The notes below the pieces were generated by a model that saw only the letters and a list, made by a program, of their open reading frames with translations, made no database searches and was not told where the DNA came from. This document shows positions 1 through 7,685 of a stretch of 35,804 nt of DNA, piece after piece; within the stretch, counting starts at the first letter, position 1; each line of letters opens with the position of its first letter. A program made the translations under genes and the position numbers. This DNA comes from an uncultured Helcococcus sp. (GTDB lineage Bacteria; Bacillota; Clostridia; Tissierellales; Peptoniphilaceae): NCBI RefSeq assembly GCF_946998255.1, contig NZ_CAMPYN010000005.1, forward strand, positions 1-35,804, read 5' to 3'.

Positions 1-148
1 TAACAAGTTCTTCCAAAAACTCATGAGTTAAGCCAAGTCCATGGCTGGCAATAACTTTTATATTGTTATCAAAGGCTCTTCTAACAGCTATAATATCACT
101 TTTTCCTTCAACAACAATAACTTCTTTTATACTTAAATTATCTTCCAT
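1..148 (-). CDS. rnmV: Ribonuclease M5, N-terminal fragment (cut by window edge)
   Basis: The reverse strand encodes about 49 residues starting MEDNLSIKEVIVVEGKSD and then runs off the left edge. The I-K-E-V-I-V-V-E-G-K-x-D block is the start of a Toprim domain, whose glutamate binds metal. RNase M5 performs the final 5S rRNA maturation step in Gram-positive bacteria. The ATG at 148 lies inside the end of tatD, an 11-nt overlap, which suggests translational coupling. The order metG-tatD-rnmV matches the classical Bacillus arrangement, where ksgA usually follows. The identification rests on the Toprim start plus this gene order; another small Toprim protein is possible but less likely. Confidence 0.82.
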   Translation of the reverse strand, partial: MEDNLSIKEVIVVEGKSDIIAVRRAFDNNIKVIASHGLGLTHEFLEELV

Positions 149-923
149 CTTCTATACCAAAAAATTTCATAGTATTTTTGTTAGTTTCTTCTTTTATATA
201 GGATAAGTCCTCTACCCTCATTTTAGCTAATCTTTCGGCAACAAAATGAGTATATTTAGGCTCATTCCTCTTGCCCCTGTGTGGAACAGGTGTAAGATAT
301 GGCGCATCCGTTTCTAAAAAAACTCTGTCTATAGGAACCCTTTCTGCTACCCTTACTAAATTGTCTGCATTTTTGAAGGTTGACATGCCACCTAAGGAAA
401 TATAAAAGTCTAAATCTAAATATTTAGTCAAGTCTTCCCAGGTTTCATTAAAAGAATGTAAGAGTACTTTCATACCCTTGGCATAGTCTTTTAATATTTG
501 ATAAGTATCTTCAAAAGCTTCTCTAGAATGGATAACTATAGGTAAATCTAGTTCTTTTGCTAGTTCAATTTGGTCAATAAAGACTTCTTTTTGTTTTTCT
601 ACAGGTGAATACTCGTAATGGTAGTCCAAACCTATTTCTCCGATAGCTAAAACTTTTTTATTTTCTAAGGCTAATTTTTTGTAGGATTCCCTAGTTTCGT
701 TTGTATAATCTTTTGCGTCATGAGGGTGGGTACCCACTAAAGCGTAGATTCTTTCATTTTTGTTAGCTAAATCTACAGCCGCAAGGCTTGATTCTAAATC
801 TGTACCTGGTATGATTACTAGTTTTACCTTGTCTTTTTCTAAATTGTCTATTATTTCCTGCCTATCCTCGTCAAATCTACTATCGCAGAGGTGGGCATGG
901 GAATCTATTATATATTCTGACAT
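138..923 (-). CDS. tatD: TatD-family metal-dependent hydrolase (3'-5' DNase type)
   Basis: A 261-residue TIM-barrel hydrolase of the TatD family, cytoplasmic, with metal-dependent deoxyribonuclease activity known for the family. Expected metal ligands are visible: His9 and His11 in D-S-H-A-H, Glu96 in G-E-I-G-L-D-Y, His132 in I-H-S-R, His156 in L-H-S-F and Asp206 in E-T-D-A-P-Y-L. The length is normal for the family (about 255-265 aa). Its ATG overlaps the metG stop by one base (TAATG), so it is probably translated by re-initiation, and its own end overlaps rnmV. The gene is the middle member of the metG-tatD-rnmV operon. Family assignment is firm; the physiological substrate is not known from sequence. 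Confidence 0.93.
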   Translation of the reverse strand: MSEYIIDSHAHLCDSRFDEDRQEIIDNLEKDKVKLVIIPGTDLESSLAAVDLANKNERIYALVGTHPHDAKDYTNETRESYKKLALENKKVLAIGEIGLDYHYEYSPVEKQKEVFIDQIELAKELDLPIVIHSREAFEDTYQILKDYAKGMKVLLHSFNETWEDLTKYLDLDFYISLGGMSTFKNADNLVRVAERVPIDRVFLETDAPYLTPVPHRGKRNEPKYTHFVAERLAKMRVEDLSYIKEETNKNTMKFFGIEDGR

Positions 924-2860
924 TATGATATTTCCGCTCCATCTTCTATATCTTCTAAAACTGATAATAAGCTAAGCTCACCATCTTTTTCTGCAGCTAA
1001 AATCATACCTTGAGATTCGATACCTCTTAACTTTTTAGGAGGTAGATTTGTTAAAACTACAACTTTTTTACCAATTAAATCTTCTTTTTTGTACCATTCT
1101 TTGATGCCTGAAACTATTGTTCTTTCTTCATCTCCTACTTGGACTTTGAATACTAATAGTTTATCAGCCTTTGGATGGTCTTCTGCACTCTTTATAAGAC
1201 CAACTTTCAAGTTAAGTTTTTCAAAATCTGAAAAATCAATATATGATTCTTCTTCTTTGTCAGTTTTTGAATTTCTTTCTAAGAAAAGTTTCTCATTAGC
1301 TGCTCGGATTTTTTCTAATTCTTCTTTTAAATCAAGTCTTGGGAATAGATTTCCTCCCTTATTTACCTTGTTTCCTACTGGATACTCACCAAACTTTCTT
1401 GCTGAGTCCCAACCAAGATTTTCTGTAGCAAGTTGTTTAAATATTTCTTCTGAAGTGTGTGGTAGGAATGGTTGAATCAATTGACTTATAATCCTGATGC
1501 TTTCAACTAAGTTATAAAGGACTGTATCAAGCCTATCCTTGTCTTCCTTGATTAATATCCATGGTTGTGTTTCATCAATGTATTTGTTTGTTCTTCTAAC
1601 CAGTTTCCAAATTTCTTCCAAGGCATAAGAGAAAGCAAACTTATCCATTTCCTCTTCAACTCTTGTTATTGTAGCCTCTGCTTGTTCAATAAGGTCAGCA
1701 TCAAAGTCGCCTGTCTTTTTAACTTCAACAACTATTCCGTCATTATATTTATCAACCATTGATAAAGTTCTTGAGACCAGGTTACCTAAGTCATTTACAA
1801 GGTCTGAATTTACTCTGTTAATAAATTTCTCATTGGTGAATGACCCATCTTGTCCAAAGGTAAATTCCCTTAGAACAAAATATTTAAGGGCATCTATACC
1901 ATATAGGTCTATATATGGTTCTGCATAAACAACATTACCTAAAGACTTAGACATCTTTGTATCATCAAATAAGATCCAACCGTGGGCAAAGACTTGCTTA
2001 GGCATTTCTAAATCTAAAGCCATCAATAGGGCTGGCCAAATGATTGTATGGAATCTTACTATTTCCTTACTCATCAAGTGAACACCTGCAGGCCAGTAAT
2101 GGTTGAATTTTTCTTCATCTTCACCTAGGCCTATACCTGTTAAATAGCAACTTAAGGCATCAATCCATACATAAATAACATGGTCTTCATCAAAAGGAAC
2201 TTCTACCCCCCATTCTAAGGATTTTTTAGGTCTTGAAACTGATAAATCATCAAGTCCTTTCTTTAAGAAATTGTTAACCATCTCATTTTTTGATCTTTCT
2301 GGTAGGATAAATTCTGGATTATTTTCATAAAGTTCTAGAATTTTATCTGTATATTTTGATAGTTTGAAGAAGTATGATTCTTCTTGGTGTTTTGCAACTG
2401 GTCTGTGGCAAACTGGACAATTTCCATCTTCATCTAATTGGGTTTCTGTCCAAAAAGCTTCGTCCGGTTTACAATAGTAACCTTCATAAAAACCCTTGTA
2501 GATATCACCCTTGTCATAGAGTTTTTGGAATATCTTCTTTACATTTTCTTCATGGTTTTCGTCTGTTGATCTCACAAATTGGTCATAGTCAATTTCTAGC
2601 TTTTTCCATAAGTCTTTAACTGTCGCAACAATACCATCTGTAAACTCTAAAGGTGTCATAGACCTTTTTTTAGCTTCATCTTGAATTTTTTGCCCATGTT
2701 CGTCAGTACCTGTAACTAAATAGGCATCATATCCTTGAATATTTTTATATCTTTTTAATGTATCAGCAACGATAGTTGTGTATGTATGTCCTAAGTGCAA
2801 GTTGCCATTAGGATAATATATTGGTGTTGTAATATAATAAGCTTGTTTATTCTTATCCAT
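923..2860 (-). CDS. metG: Methionyl-tRNA synthetase with C-terminal tRNA-binding domain
   Basis: Class I aminoacyl-tRNA synthetase of 645 aa that charges tRNA-Met. The HLGH form of the HIGH motif is at residues 22-25 and KMSKS is at 302-306. A zinc-knuckle region (Y-Y-C-K-P-D-E-A-F followed by C-P-V-C-H) lies near residues 130-160. The last 110 or so residues (from I-D-F-S-D-F-E-K-L) form an EMAP/Trbp111-like OB-fold tRNA-binding domain, as in Bacillus MetS. The start ATG at 2860 is preceded by AGGAGA at 2865-2870. It is the first gene of metG-tatD-rnmV. The short leader between promoter and start leaves no room for a T-box or S-box riboswitch. Confidence 0.97.
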   Translation of the reverse strand: MDKNKQAYYITTPIYYPNGNLHLGHTYTTIVADTLKRYKNIQGYDAYLVTGTDEHGQKIQDEAKKRSMTPLEFTDGIVATVKDLWKKLEIDYDQFVRSTDENHEENVKKIFQKLYDKGDIYKGFYEGYYCKPDEAFWTETQLDEDGNCPVCHRPVAKHQEESYFFKLSKYTDKILELYENNPEFILPERSKNEMVNNFLKKGLDDLSVSRPKKSLEWGVEVPFDEDHVIYVWIDALSCYLTGIGLGEDEEKFNHYWPAGVHLMSKEIVRFHTIIWPALLMALDLEMPKQVFAHGWILFDDTKMSKSLGNVVYAEPYIDLYGIDALKYFVLREFTFGQDGSFTNEKFINRVNSDLVNDLGNLVSRTLSMVDKYNDGIVVEVKKTGDFDADLIEQAEATITRVEEEMDKFAFSYALEEIWKLVRRTNKYIDETQPWILIKEDKDRLDTVLYNLVESIRIISQLIQPFLPHTSEEIFKQLATENLGWDSARKFGEYPVGNKVNKGGNLFPRLDLKEELEKIRAANEKLFLERNSKTDKEEESYIDFSDFEKLNLKVGLIKSAEDHPKADKLLVFKVQVGDEERTIVSGIKEWYKKEDLIGKKVVVLTNLPPKKLRGIESQGMILAAEKDGELSLLSVLEDIEDGAEIS

Positions 2861-2894
2861 TTTTTCTCCTAACTTTTATTCATTTATCAATAAA

Positions 2895-2923
2895 ATTATA
2901 TCAAGTCGATTCTTCTTATTCAA
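2895..2923 (-). promoter_or_regulatory. Promoter of metG-tatD-rnmV
   Basis: On the minus strand TTGAAT (2918-2923) is followed after exactly 17 nt by TATAAT (2895-2900). This is a near-consensus vegetative promoter located about 35 nt upstream of the metG start, giving a leader of roughly 30 nt. It lies back to back with the tyrS promoter. Confidence 0.75.
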
Positions 2924-2973
2924 TTATCTAATATTATATAACAAAGTGGAAAGGTTTTTGTAAAAATAAGTAT

Positions 2974-3002
2974 TTGACTATACTTTTCTATTAAAATATA
3001 AT
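2974..3002 (+). promoter_or_regulatory. Promoter of tyrS
   Basis: TTGACT (2974-2979), a 17-nt spacer, then a perfect TATAAT (2997-3002). The start codon is only 31 nt further on, behind GGAGG at 3024-3028, so tyrS lacks the long T-box leader that is common for tyrosyl-tRNA synthetase genes in Firmicutes. Confidence 0.8.
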
Positions 3003-3032
3003 AGTTATATTATTAATTACTACGGAGGAAAT

Positions 3033-4274
3033 ATGATTTACAAGAAAGAACATGACAATGTTTTTGATGAATTAGTAGCCAGAGGTTACTTAGACCATGC
3101 TACTCACGAAGAAGATTTAAAAGAATTATTAGCCAAAGAGAAAGTTTCCTTCTATATTGGATTTGATGCAACCGCTGATTCATTGACAATTGGACACTTT
3201 ATTCAAATTATGGTTATGATGCGTATGCAAGCCTATGGCCATAAACCTATAGTACTTCTAGGTGGTGGTACAACCATGATCGGTGACCCTTCTGGAAGGT
3301 CTGATATGAGAATGGTAATGACTAAAGAACGCATAGACCATAATGCAGCATGTTTTTACCAACAATTCCAAAGATTTTTAGACTTTTCCGATGACAAAGC
3401 AATCATGGAAAATAACGCTGATTGGCTGTTAGATATCAACTTTTTACAATTTATGAGAGAGGTTGGTGTCCACTTTAACGTTGGTGAAATGATTAAAAAA
3501 GACGCCTATAAAAATAGGTTAGAAAGAGGATTGTCCTTCTTCGAATTCTCATATATGCTTTTACAATCTTATGACTTTTTAGTATTGAACGAAAAGCATG
3601 GTACAAAGCTACAAATGGGTGGATCTGACCAATGGGCAAATATCATTGGTGGTGCTGACCTAGTTAAAAAACACAAAGGAGAGCAAGTATACGGTATGAC
3701 CTTTAAGCTTTTAACTAGAGCTGACGGACAAAAAATGGGTAAATCCATGGGTGGAGCTGTATGGTTAGATGAAGAAAAAACTTCTCCATATGAGTTATAC
3801 CAATATTTAAGAAATACAGATGACAGGGATGTTGAAAAATTCTTAAATCTACTTACATTCTTACCAAGTGAAGAAATAGAAGAATTAACCAAACACCAAG
3901 ACGAAAGGATCAACCATGCTAAAGAAGTTTTAGCCTTTGAAATTGTAAATTTAGTTCACGGTGAAGAAAAGGCTAAAGAAGCTCAAGAAACTTCAAAAGC
4001 CCTGTTTTCAAAAGGACAAGCAGATGAAAATATGCCTAGCACAGCAGTTGAAAAATCTTTCATGGTAGAAAATCCAGGACTCTTAAACTTATTAAGTCAT
4101 CTTGGTATAACCAAATCAAATGGTGAGGCTAGAAGATTGATCCAACAAGGTGGAATTAAGGTAAATGACGAAAAGGTTGAAGATCCATCCCTAGAAATTT
4201 CTGGTGACCTATTAGAAAAAGATTTAATTATTCAAAAAGGAAAGAAAGTATTCCACAGGGTAATTTTCAAATAA
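3033..4274 (+). CDS. tyrS: Tyrosyl-tRNA synthetase
   Basis: Class I synthetase of 413 aa for tRNA-Tyr. The HIGH-type signature is T-I-G-H at residues 52-55 within a F-D-A-T-A-D-S-L context, and the KMSKS-type loop is K-M-G-K-S at 234-238. The last 65 or so residues form an S4 RNA-binding domain (S-N-G-E-A-R-R-L-I-Q-Q-G-G-I). Length fits bacterial TyrRS (about 400-420 aa). The start is supported by GGAGG five bases before the ATG. It is followed after 18 nt by a membrane protein gene with its own ribosome binding site and no terminator between them, so the two are probably cotranscribed. Confidence 0.97.
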   Translation: MIYKKEHDNVFDELVARGYLDHATHEEDLKELLAKEKVSFYIGFDATADSLTIGHFIQIMVMMRMQAYGHKPIVLLGGGTTMIGDPSGRSDMRMVMTKERIDHNAACFYQQFQRFLDFSDDKAIMENNADWLLDINFLQFMREVGVHFNVGEMIKKDAYKNRLERGLSFFEFSYMLLQSYDFLVLNEKHGTKLQMGGSDQWANIIGGADLVKKHKGEQVYGMTFKLLTRADGQKMGKSMGGAVWLDEEKTSPYELYQYLRNTDDRDVEKFLNLLTFLPSEEIEELTKHQDERINHAKEVLAFEIVNLVHGEEKAKEAQETSKALFSKGQADENMPSTAVEKSFMVENPGLLNLLSHLGITKSNGEARRLIQQGGIKVNDEKVEDPSLEISGDLLEKDLIIQKGKKVFHRVIFK

Positions 4275-4292
4275 AATAAATAAGGAGGAAGC

Positions 4293-5576
4293 ATGTTTTC
4301 TGCAAACAGTACAATATCTCCTTTCTTTCAATATGTTTTATATTTCTTGATTTCGGGCATAGCGGGCCTAGCTATCTACTATATGATCTATATTGGGAAT
4401 AGAGCAATTGATGATAAACACAAAATTAAAATAAACTGGAACAATATAGCTAAGATTATTTTAGCAATCATGGGTGTTGTAGTTGTAGTTAATTTATTTA
4501 AGACATATAGCATCTTAGGTTCAACTGCCTTCGCCTTGTTTGTATCAGTTTTAATAGCATTTTTATTAAATCCTATAGTAAATAAACTTGAAGAAAAGGG
4601 TCTAAAAAGAGGAACAGGTACTATTATAAGTTATCTACTTATTGTTTTGGCTATATCCGTTTTACTTATAGCTATAGTGCCAGAGCTTATAAACCAAAGT
4701 AGCTTATTTTTATCAAACCTACCTTCTTCAATTAACTACACTTATGATTATATAAAAGGCTTATTAAAAGATTGGAATATAGACTATAAAGTTTTAGATA
4801 ATATGAGATCTCAAATAAATAATTATTTGATAGGACTTTCAAACAATATTCCAGCTTGGACAGGTTCTTTGATAAACACAATCCAAGGTAGTGTAGGAAG
4901 TTTGGTAACCTTAGTATTGATTCCATTAATCACCTATCACTTGTTAGTAAGTAAGGATAAAATCCTTCAATGGTGTTATAACAGGATTCCAAAATCAATC
5001 AAATATGATACTGTATATCTATATAAAGAAATTAATTTTTCTATGAATGAATTCGTGAAGAGTAGATTATTAATGGCGGTATTTATTGGATTCTCAACCG
5101 GTCTAATGCTTTGGTTGTTTGGTATACCTTTCGCTTGGGTAATTGGTTTCATAACCATGCTACTTGACATAGTACCTTATATAGGACCTGTAGTAGCTAC
5201 TCTTCCAGCCTTAATATTCGCCTTTATAAAATCACCAATGACCTTTGTATGGGTTTCATTCTTGTGCTGGTTCTTACAATGGGTAGAACAAAATATTGTT
5301 GGAGCTAAGCTATTTTCTGCATCTTCTGGTATACATGAACTAGTTATATTACTTTCCATAATTATTGGTGGTGGTATGTTTGGTGTATGGGGAATGATTT
5401 TATCCGTTCCTGCAGTAATCTTGATAAAGATTTTTGCAGAATTCATTTCTATGAAATTAAAGGGAATCAAGCCCGAATTTACTAAACATGTAGAAAAACA
5501 ACTCATGAAAGAAATGAGAGAAGAAGAAAATAAGGCTAGAAAAGAAAAATCAAAACAAAAAAGAAATAAAAAATAA
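4293..5576 (+). CDS. AI-2E/PerM-family membrane transporter
   Basis: A 427-aa polytopic membrane protein of the AI-2E transporter (TqsA/YtvI/PerM-like) family. Hydrophobic segments lie near residues 10-30, 50-65, 70-90, 105-130 and 195-220, with several more between 255 and 385. The P-Y-I-G-P-V-V-A-T-L-P-A motif around residues 290-300 is typical of the family. The C-terminus is a highly charged K/R/E-rich cytoplasmic tail. Family members have been linked to autoinducer-2 export, Na+/H+ exchange or unknown solutes, so no substrate is assigned. It begins behind AAGGAGGAAGC, 18 nt after tyrS, and ends at a strong terminator. A role linked to tyrosine metabolism is not supported by anything visible. 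Confidence 0.85.
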   Translation: MFSANSTISPFFQYVLYFLISGIAGLAIYYMIYIGNRAIDDKHKIKINWNNIAKIILAIMGVVVVVNLFKTYSILGSTAFALFVSVLIAFLLNPIVNKLEEKGLKRGTGTIISYLLIVLAISVLLIAIVPELINQSSLFLSNLPSSINYTYDYIKGLLKDWNIDYKVLDNMRSQINNYLIGLSNNIPAWTGSLINTIQGSVGSLVTLVLIPLITYHLLVSKDKILQWCYNRIPKSIKYDTVYLYKEINFSMNEFVKSRLLMAVFIGFSTGLMLWLFGIPFAWVIGFITMLLDIVPYIGPVVATLPALIFAFIKSPMTFVWVSFLCWFLQWVEQNIVGAKLFSASSGIHELVILLSIIIGGGMFGVWGMILSVPAVILIKIFAEFISMKLKGIKPEFTKHVEKQLMKEMREEENKARKEKSKQKRNKK

Positions 5577-5583
5577 AAATTCT

Positions 5584-5620
5584 AATGGTCATAACTAAGT
5601 AATGGTTATGACCATTTTTA
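5584..5620 (+). terminator. Rho-independent terminator after the tyrS operon
   Basis: A perfect 12-bp stem, AATGGTCATAAC (5584-5595) with GTTATGACCATT (5605-5616), has a 9-nt loop and a T-rich tail (TTTTATTTT). It ends the tyrS-AI-2E unit, so galT needs its own promoter. Confidence 0.88.
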
Positions 5621-5677
5621 TTTTAATATTTTTCACTTTTGTTATAAAATAGAAGTGTAAAAATAAAGGAGAGTATT

Positions 5678-6667
5678 ATGGCAGAATTTAGATATAACCC
5701 ACTTTTAGACGACTGGACAATCGTAAATGGACAAAGACAAAATAGACCAGATATGCCAAAGGATTATTGTGCATTTTGCCCTGGTTCAAAACAAATCAAA
5801 GATACTTATACCGTTTTAAAATATGATAATGATTGGCCTTCTATGATGCCAAATCCACCAAAGGAAGATGATGTAGCAACTGATTTTTATAAAACAGCCC
5901 CGTCTTATGGTAAGGCGGAAGTTATTTTATATTCACCTGACCACAATGCGTCTCTATGGAATTTATCTGTAGATCATTTAGTAAAACTTGTGGACCTATG
6001 GAAGGCAAGATTTATAGAAATAAAAAAAGATAAACATATACAATATATTTTAACCTTTGAAAATAGAGGGAAAGAAGTTGGTACAACCCAGCCCCACCCT
6101 CATGGTCAAATATATGGCTATGGATTTATGCCTTTAAGAATAAAAGCAGAATTAGAAAATTCTAAAAAACACTTTGATAAAACTGGAGAATCTTTAATAC
6201 TTAAAATTAGAGATGAAGAGTTAATGGTTAAAGATAGGATTATAATGGAAAATGATAGTTTTGTTGTATTTTTACCATTTTTCACAGACTATCCATATGG
6301 TTGCTATCTTGTTCCAAAAGCAAATGACATCCATAGTTTTGAAGACTTTGACGAAAAAACAAGCAGAGACTTAGCTCAAATACTCAGAGACTTGCAAGGA
6401 ACTTTTGACCACATGTTCGATAGAGTCTTTCCATATATGATGGGAATTTATCAAATCCCTGTTAATAGTGAATTGGAAGAAGAAAGTAAAGAGTATTATA
6501 ACTTCCACATTAAATTCTTCCCACCACTAAGAGGTGAAAATTCTATAAAATGGAATGCTTCTTCTGAAACTGCAGCTTGGGCAAAGACAAACCCTAGAAG
6601 GGTAGAAGATACAGCAGAAGAATTAAGACAAGCTTATGAAAAGTGGAAAGATATTGATAATAAATAG
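5678..6667 (+). CDS. galT: Galactose-1-phosphate uridylyltransferase
   Basis: A 329-aa GalT of the HIT superfamily, which exchanges UMP between UDP-glucose and galactose-1-phosphate in the Leloir pathway. Visible signatures are the zinc-type pair Cys31 and Cys34 (Y-C-A-F-C) and the active-site H-P-H-G-Q at 140-144, in which His142 is the expected uridylyl-accepting nucleophile. It is slightly shorter than the E. coli enzyme. It starts behind AAGGAGAG and has terminators on both sides, so it appears monocistronic; no galK or galE is present. It probably disposes of Gal-1-P made by the GH112 phosphorylase encoded at 9949-12126. An A/T-rich -10-like element (TATAAA near 5643) is present, but no clear -35 was seen. 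Confidence 0.95.
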   Translation: MAEFRYNPLLDDWTIVNGQRQNRPDMPKDYCAFCPGSKQIKDTYTVLKYDNDWPSMMPNPPKEDDVATDFYKTAPSYGKAEVILYSPDHNASLWNLSVDHLVKLVDLWKARFIEIKKDKHIQYILTFENRGKEVGTTQPHPHGQIYGYGFMPLRIKAELENSKKHFDKTGESLILKIRDEELMVKDRIIMENDSFVVFLPFFTDYPYGCYLVPKANDIHSFEDFDEKTSRDLAQILRDLQGTFDHMFDRVFPYMMGIYQIPVNSELEEESKEYYNFHIKFFPPLRGENSIKWNASSETAAWAKTNPRRVEDTAEELRQAYEKWKDIDNK

Positions 6668-6678
6668 CTTAAAAGAGT

Positions 6679-6706
6679 AAAGAGGGCTTTCTAGAGCCCT
6701 CTTTTA
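6679..6706. terminator. Bidirectional terminator between galT and the XRE pair
   Basis: AGAGGGCT (6681-6688) pairs with AGCCCTCT (6695-6702) across a 6-nt loop. A-runs on the left and T-runs on the right make it functional in both directions. It separates galT (plus) from the convergent gene that ends at 6704. Confidence 0.82.
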
Positions 6707-6961
6707 TATTTCTATCAAAATCTCTTCACCATTTGCAGTTTCTATTTCTACAAATTTAAAATTGCCATTATATTTTTTCTTTGTTTCTTTTAAAATCTTC
6801 CTTATTTCTTTCGTGTCTAGGTTAAAATCAACCGTCCCATTTGAATTTTCTCTAATTACTTTTTCTAGCATTTTACTTGTTAACTTGTTAAAAACTAAAG
6901 AGTTCGGAACTCTTATATTTATAGGTCTTTTTAAGTCATCAGTTTTAATTTTAATTCTCAT
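6704..6961 (-). CDS. Small protein resembling the C-terminal domain of the neighbouring XRE regulator
   Basis: An 85-aa protein with no motif I can name for certain. It reads like a stand-alone copy of the C-terminal part of the regulator encoded just upstream. Both start with M-[RK]-I-[KR]-I followed by D-D and a V-N/I-N hydrophobic strand. Both end with F-V-E-I-E followed by a D/N-G-E turn and an alternating I-x-I tail. This looks like the SHOCT-like/YvlB-type C-terminal domain seen in some Firmicutes regulators, but that name is from memory. Its ATG overlaps the regulator's stop (TAATG), so the two are translationally coupled. Function unknown; it may modulate the regulator, perhaps by competing for dimerisation or ligand binding. 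Confidence 0.7.
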   Translation of the reverse strand: MRIKIKTDDLKRPINIRVPNSLVFNKLTSKMLEKVIRENSNGTVDFNLDTKEIRKILKETKKKYNGNFKFVEIETANGEEILIEI

Positions 6962-7455
6962 TATTCTACACTGATGGAAATATGTTCACCATCTTTTCCT
7001 TCTATCTCTACAAATTTTCCAAGCATACCTTTTTCTGCCATTTCAAATATTAAATCCATATCAACTCCCTTGAGCATATCTCCAAGATTGTTTCCATTTA
7101 CATTCATATTTTCCATAAAACTAGTACCCATTTTCATAAAGGCAAAAGGTAAATTGACTTTTACCTTGTCGCCATCATCTAGTATTCTTATTTTCATTAT
7201 CAACTCATCAACAGGTTTTCTTTGTTCTTCTTTTTGGTAAACAGTTTCAGGTTGAGCTTCATCAATTAGTAAATAATCAGTTGTTGTAGACAATATCTTA
7301 GCCAATTTAGGCATTACACTTATATCTGGATATGATGAACCTATCTCCCACTTTGAAACAGCTTGGGCTGATACTCCTAATTTCTCTGCTAAGCCAGCTT
7401 GAGTCAAGCCTTCTTTTTTTCTTAAATCACTTATTTTTTCACCTAATTTATACAT
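6961..7455 (-). CDS. XRE-family transcriptional regulator with C-terminal sensor-like domain
   Basis: A helix-turn-helix of the Cro/CI type occupies residues 1-65 (L-T-Q-A-G-L-A-E-K-L-G-V-S then Q-A-V-S-K-W-E). A short charged linker follows, then an approximately 80-residue domain that is repeated as the separate downstream protein. I place the start at the ATG of MYKLGEK (7455). A longer reading from a TTG at 7470 is possible, but that TTG overlaps the AAAGGA ribosome binding site serving the ATG. It forms a two-gene unit with the 85-aa protein. The target is unknown; a dyad upstream could be an autoregulatory site. No evidence ties it to the sugar operon that terminates just upstream. Confidence 0.85.
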   Translation of the reverse strand: MYKLGEKISDLRKKEGLTQAGLAEKLGVSAQAVSKWEIGSSYPDISVMPKLAKILSTTTDYLLIDEAQPETVYQKEEQRKPVDELIMKIRILDDGDKVKVNLPFAFMKMGTSFMENMNVNGNNLGDMLKGVDMDLIFEMAEKGMLGKFVEIEGKDGEHISISVE

Positions 7456-7482
7456 AATAGATCCTTTCAAATTTAACTAGCT

Positions 7483-7516
7483 GTAATATATATCACTTAA
7501 CTTACATACATATTAC
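7483..7516. promoter_or_regulatory. Possible operator upstream of the XRE regulator
   Basis: GTAATAT (7483-7489) and ATATTAC (7510-7516) form an interrupted dyad about 30 nt upstream of the regulator start. XRE proteins usually bind such dyads and often repress themselves. No good -35/-10 pair could be picked here, so the assignment is tentative. Confidence 0.3.
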
Positions 7517-7640
7517 CAAGCAAAATCGAAAAAATAAACATATTAGGAGTTGAATTAGATGTATTTTTCACAACTTACAGTTTATTTTGGGACCAACTAA
7601 TAGTTGAATCGTTGATTTTTAGCCATTTAAAAATTTTAAA

Positions 7641-7679
7641 ATAAAAAGTTTAGATTTAAGAAATTCCTAAATCTAAACT
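7641..7679 (-). terminator. Terminator of the sugar operon
   Basis: AGTTTAGATTTA (7647-7658) pairs perfectly with TAAATCTAAACT (7668-7679). On the minus strand the stem is followed by a TTTTTATTTT tail. It lies directly after the last gene of the operon running from 15346 down to 7686. The 7517-7640 stretch beside it holds no gene that I can see. Confidence 0.85.
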
Positions 7680-7685
7680 CTATTT

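Noticed and set aside
1089..1475. Plus-strand open frame of 128 codons opposite metG
   Set aside because: Antisense to the conserved anticodon and tRNA-binding part of metG; Ser/Phe-rich shadow composition.
2861..3032. T-box or S-box riboswitch between metG and tyrS
   Set aside because: Good promoters sit within 35 nt of both start codons, and no specifier or T-box sequence was seen.
5177..5506. Minus-strand open frame of 109 codons opposite the AI-2E family gene
   Set aside because: Antisense to a well-supported membrane protein gene; no start signals and no recognisable domain.
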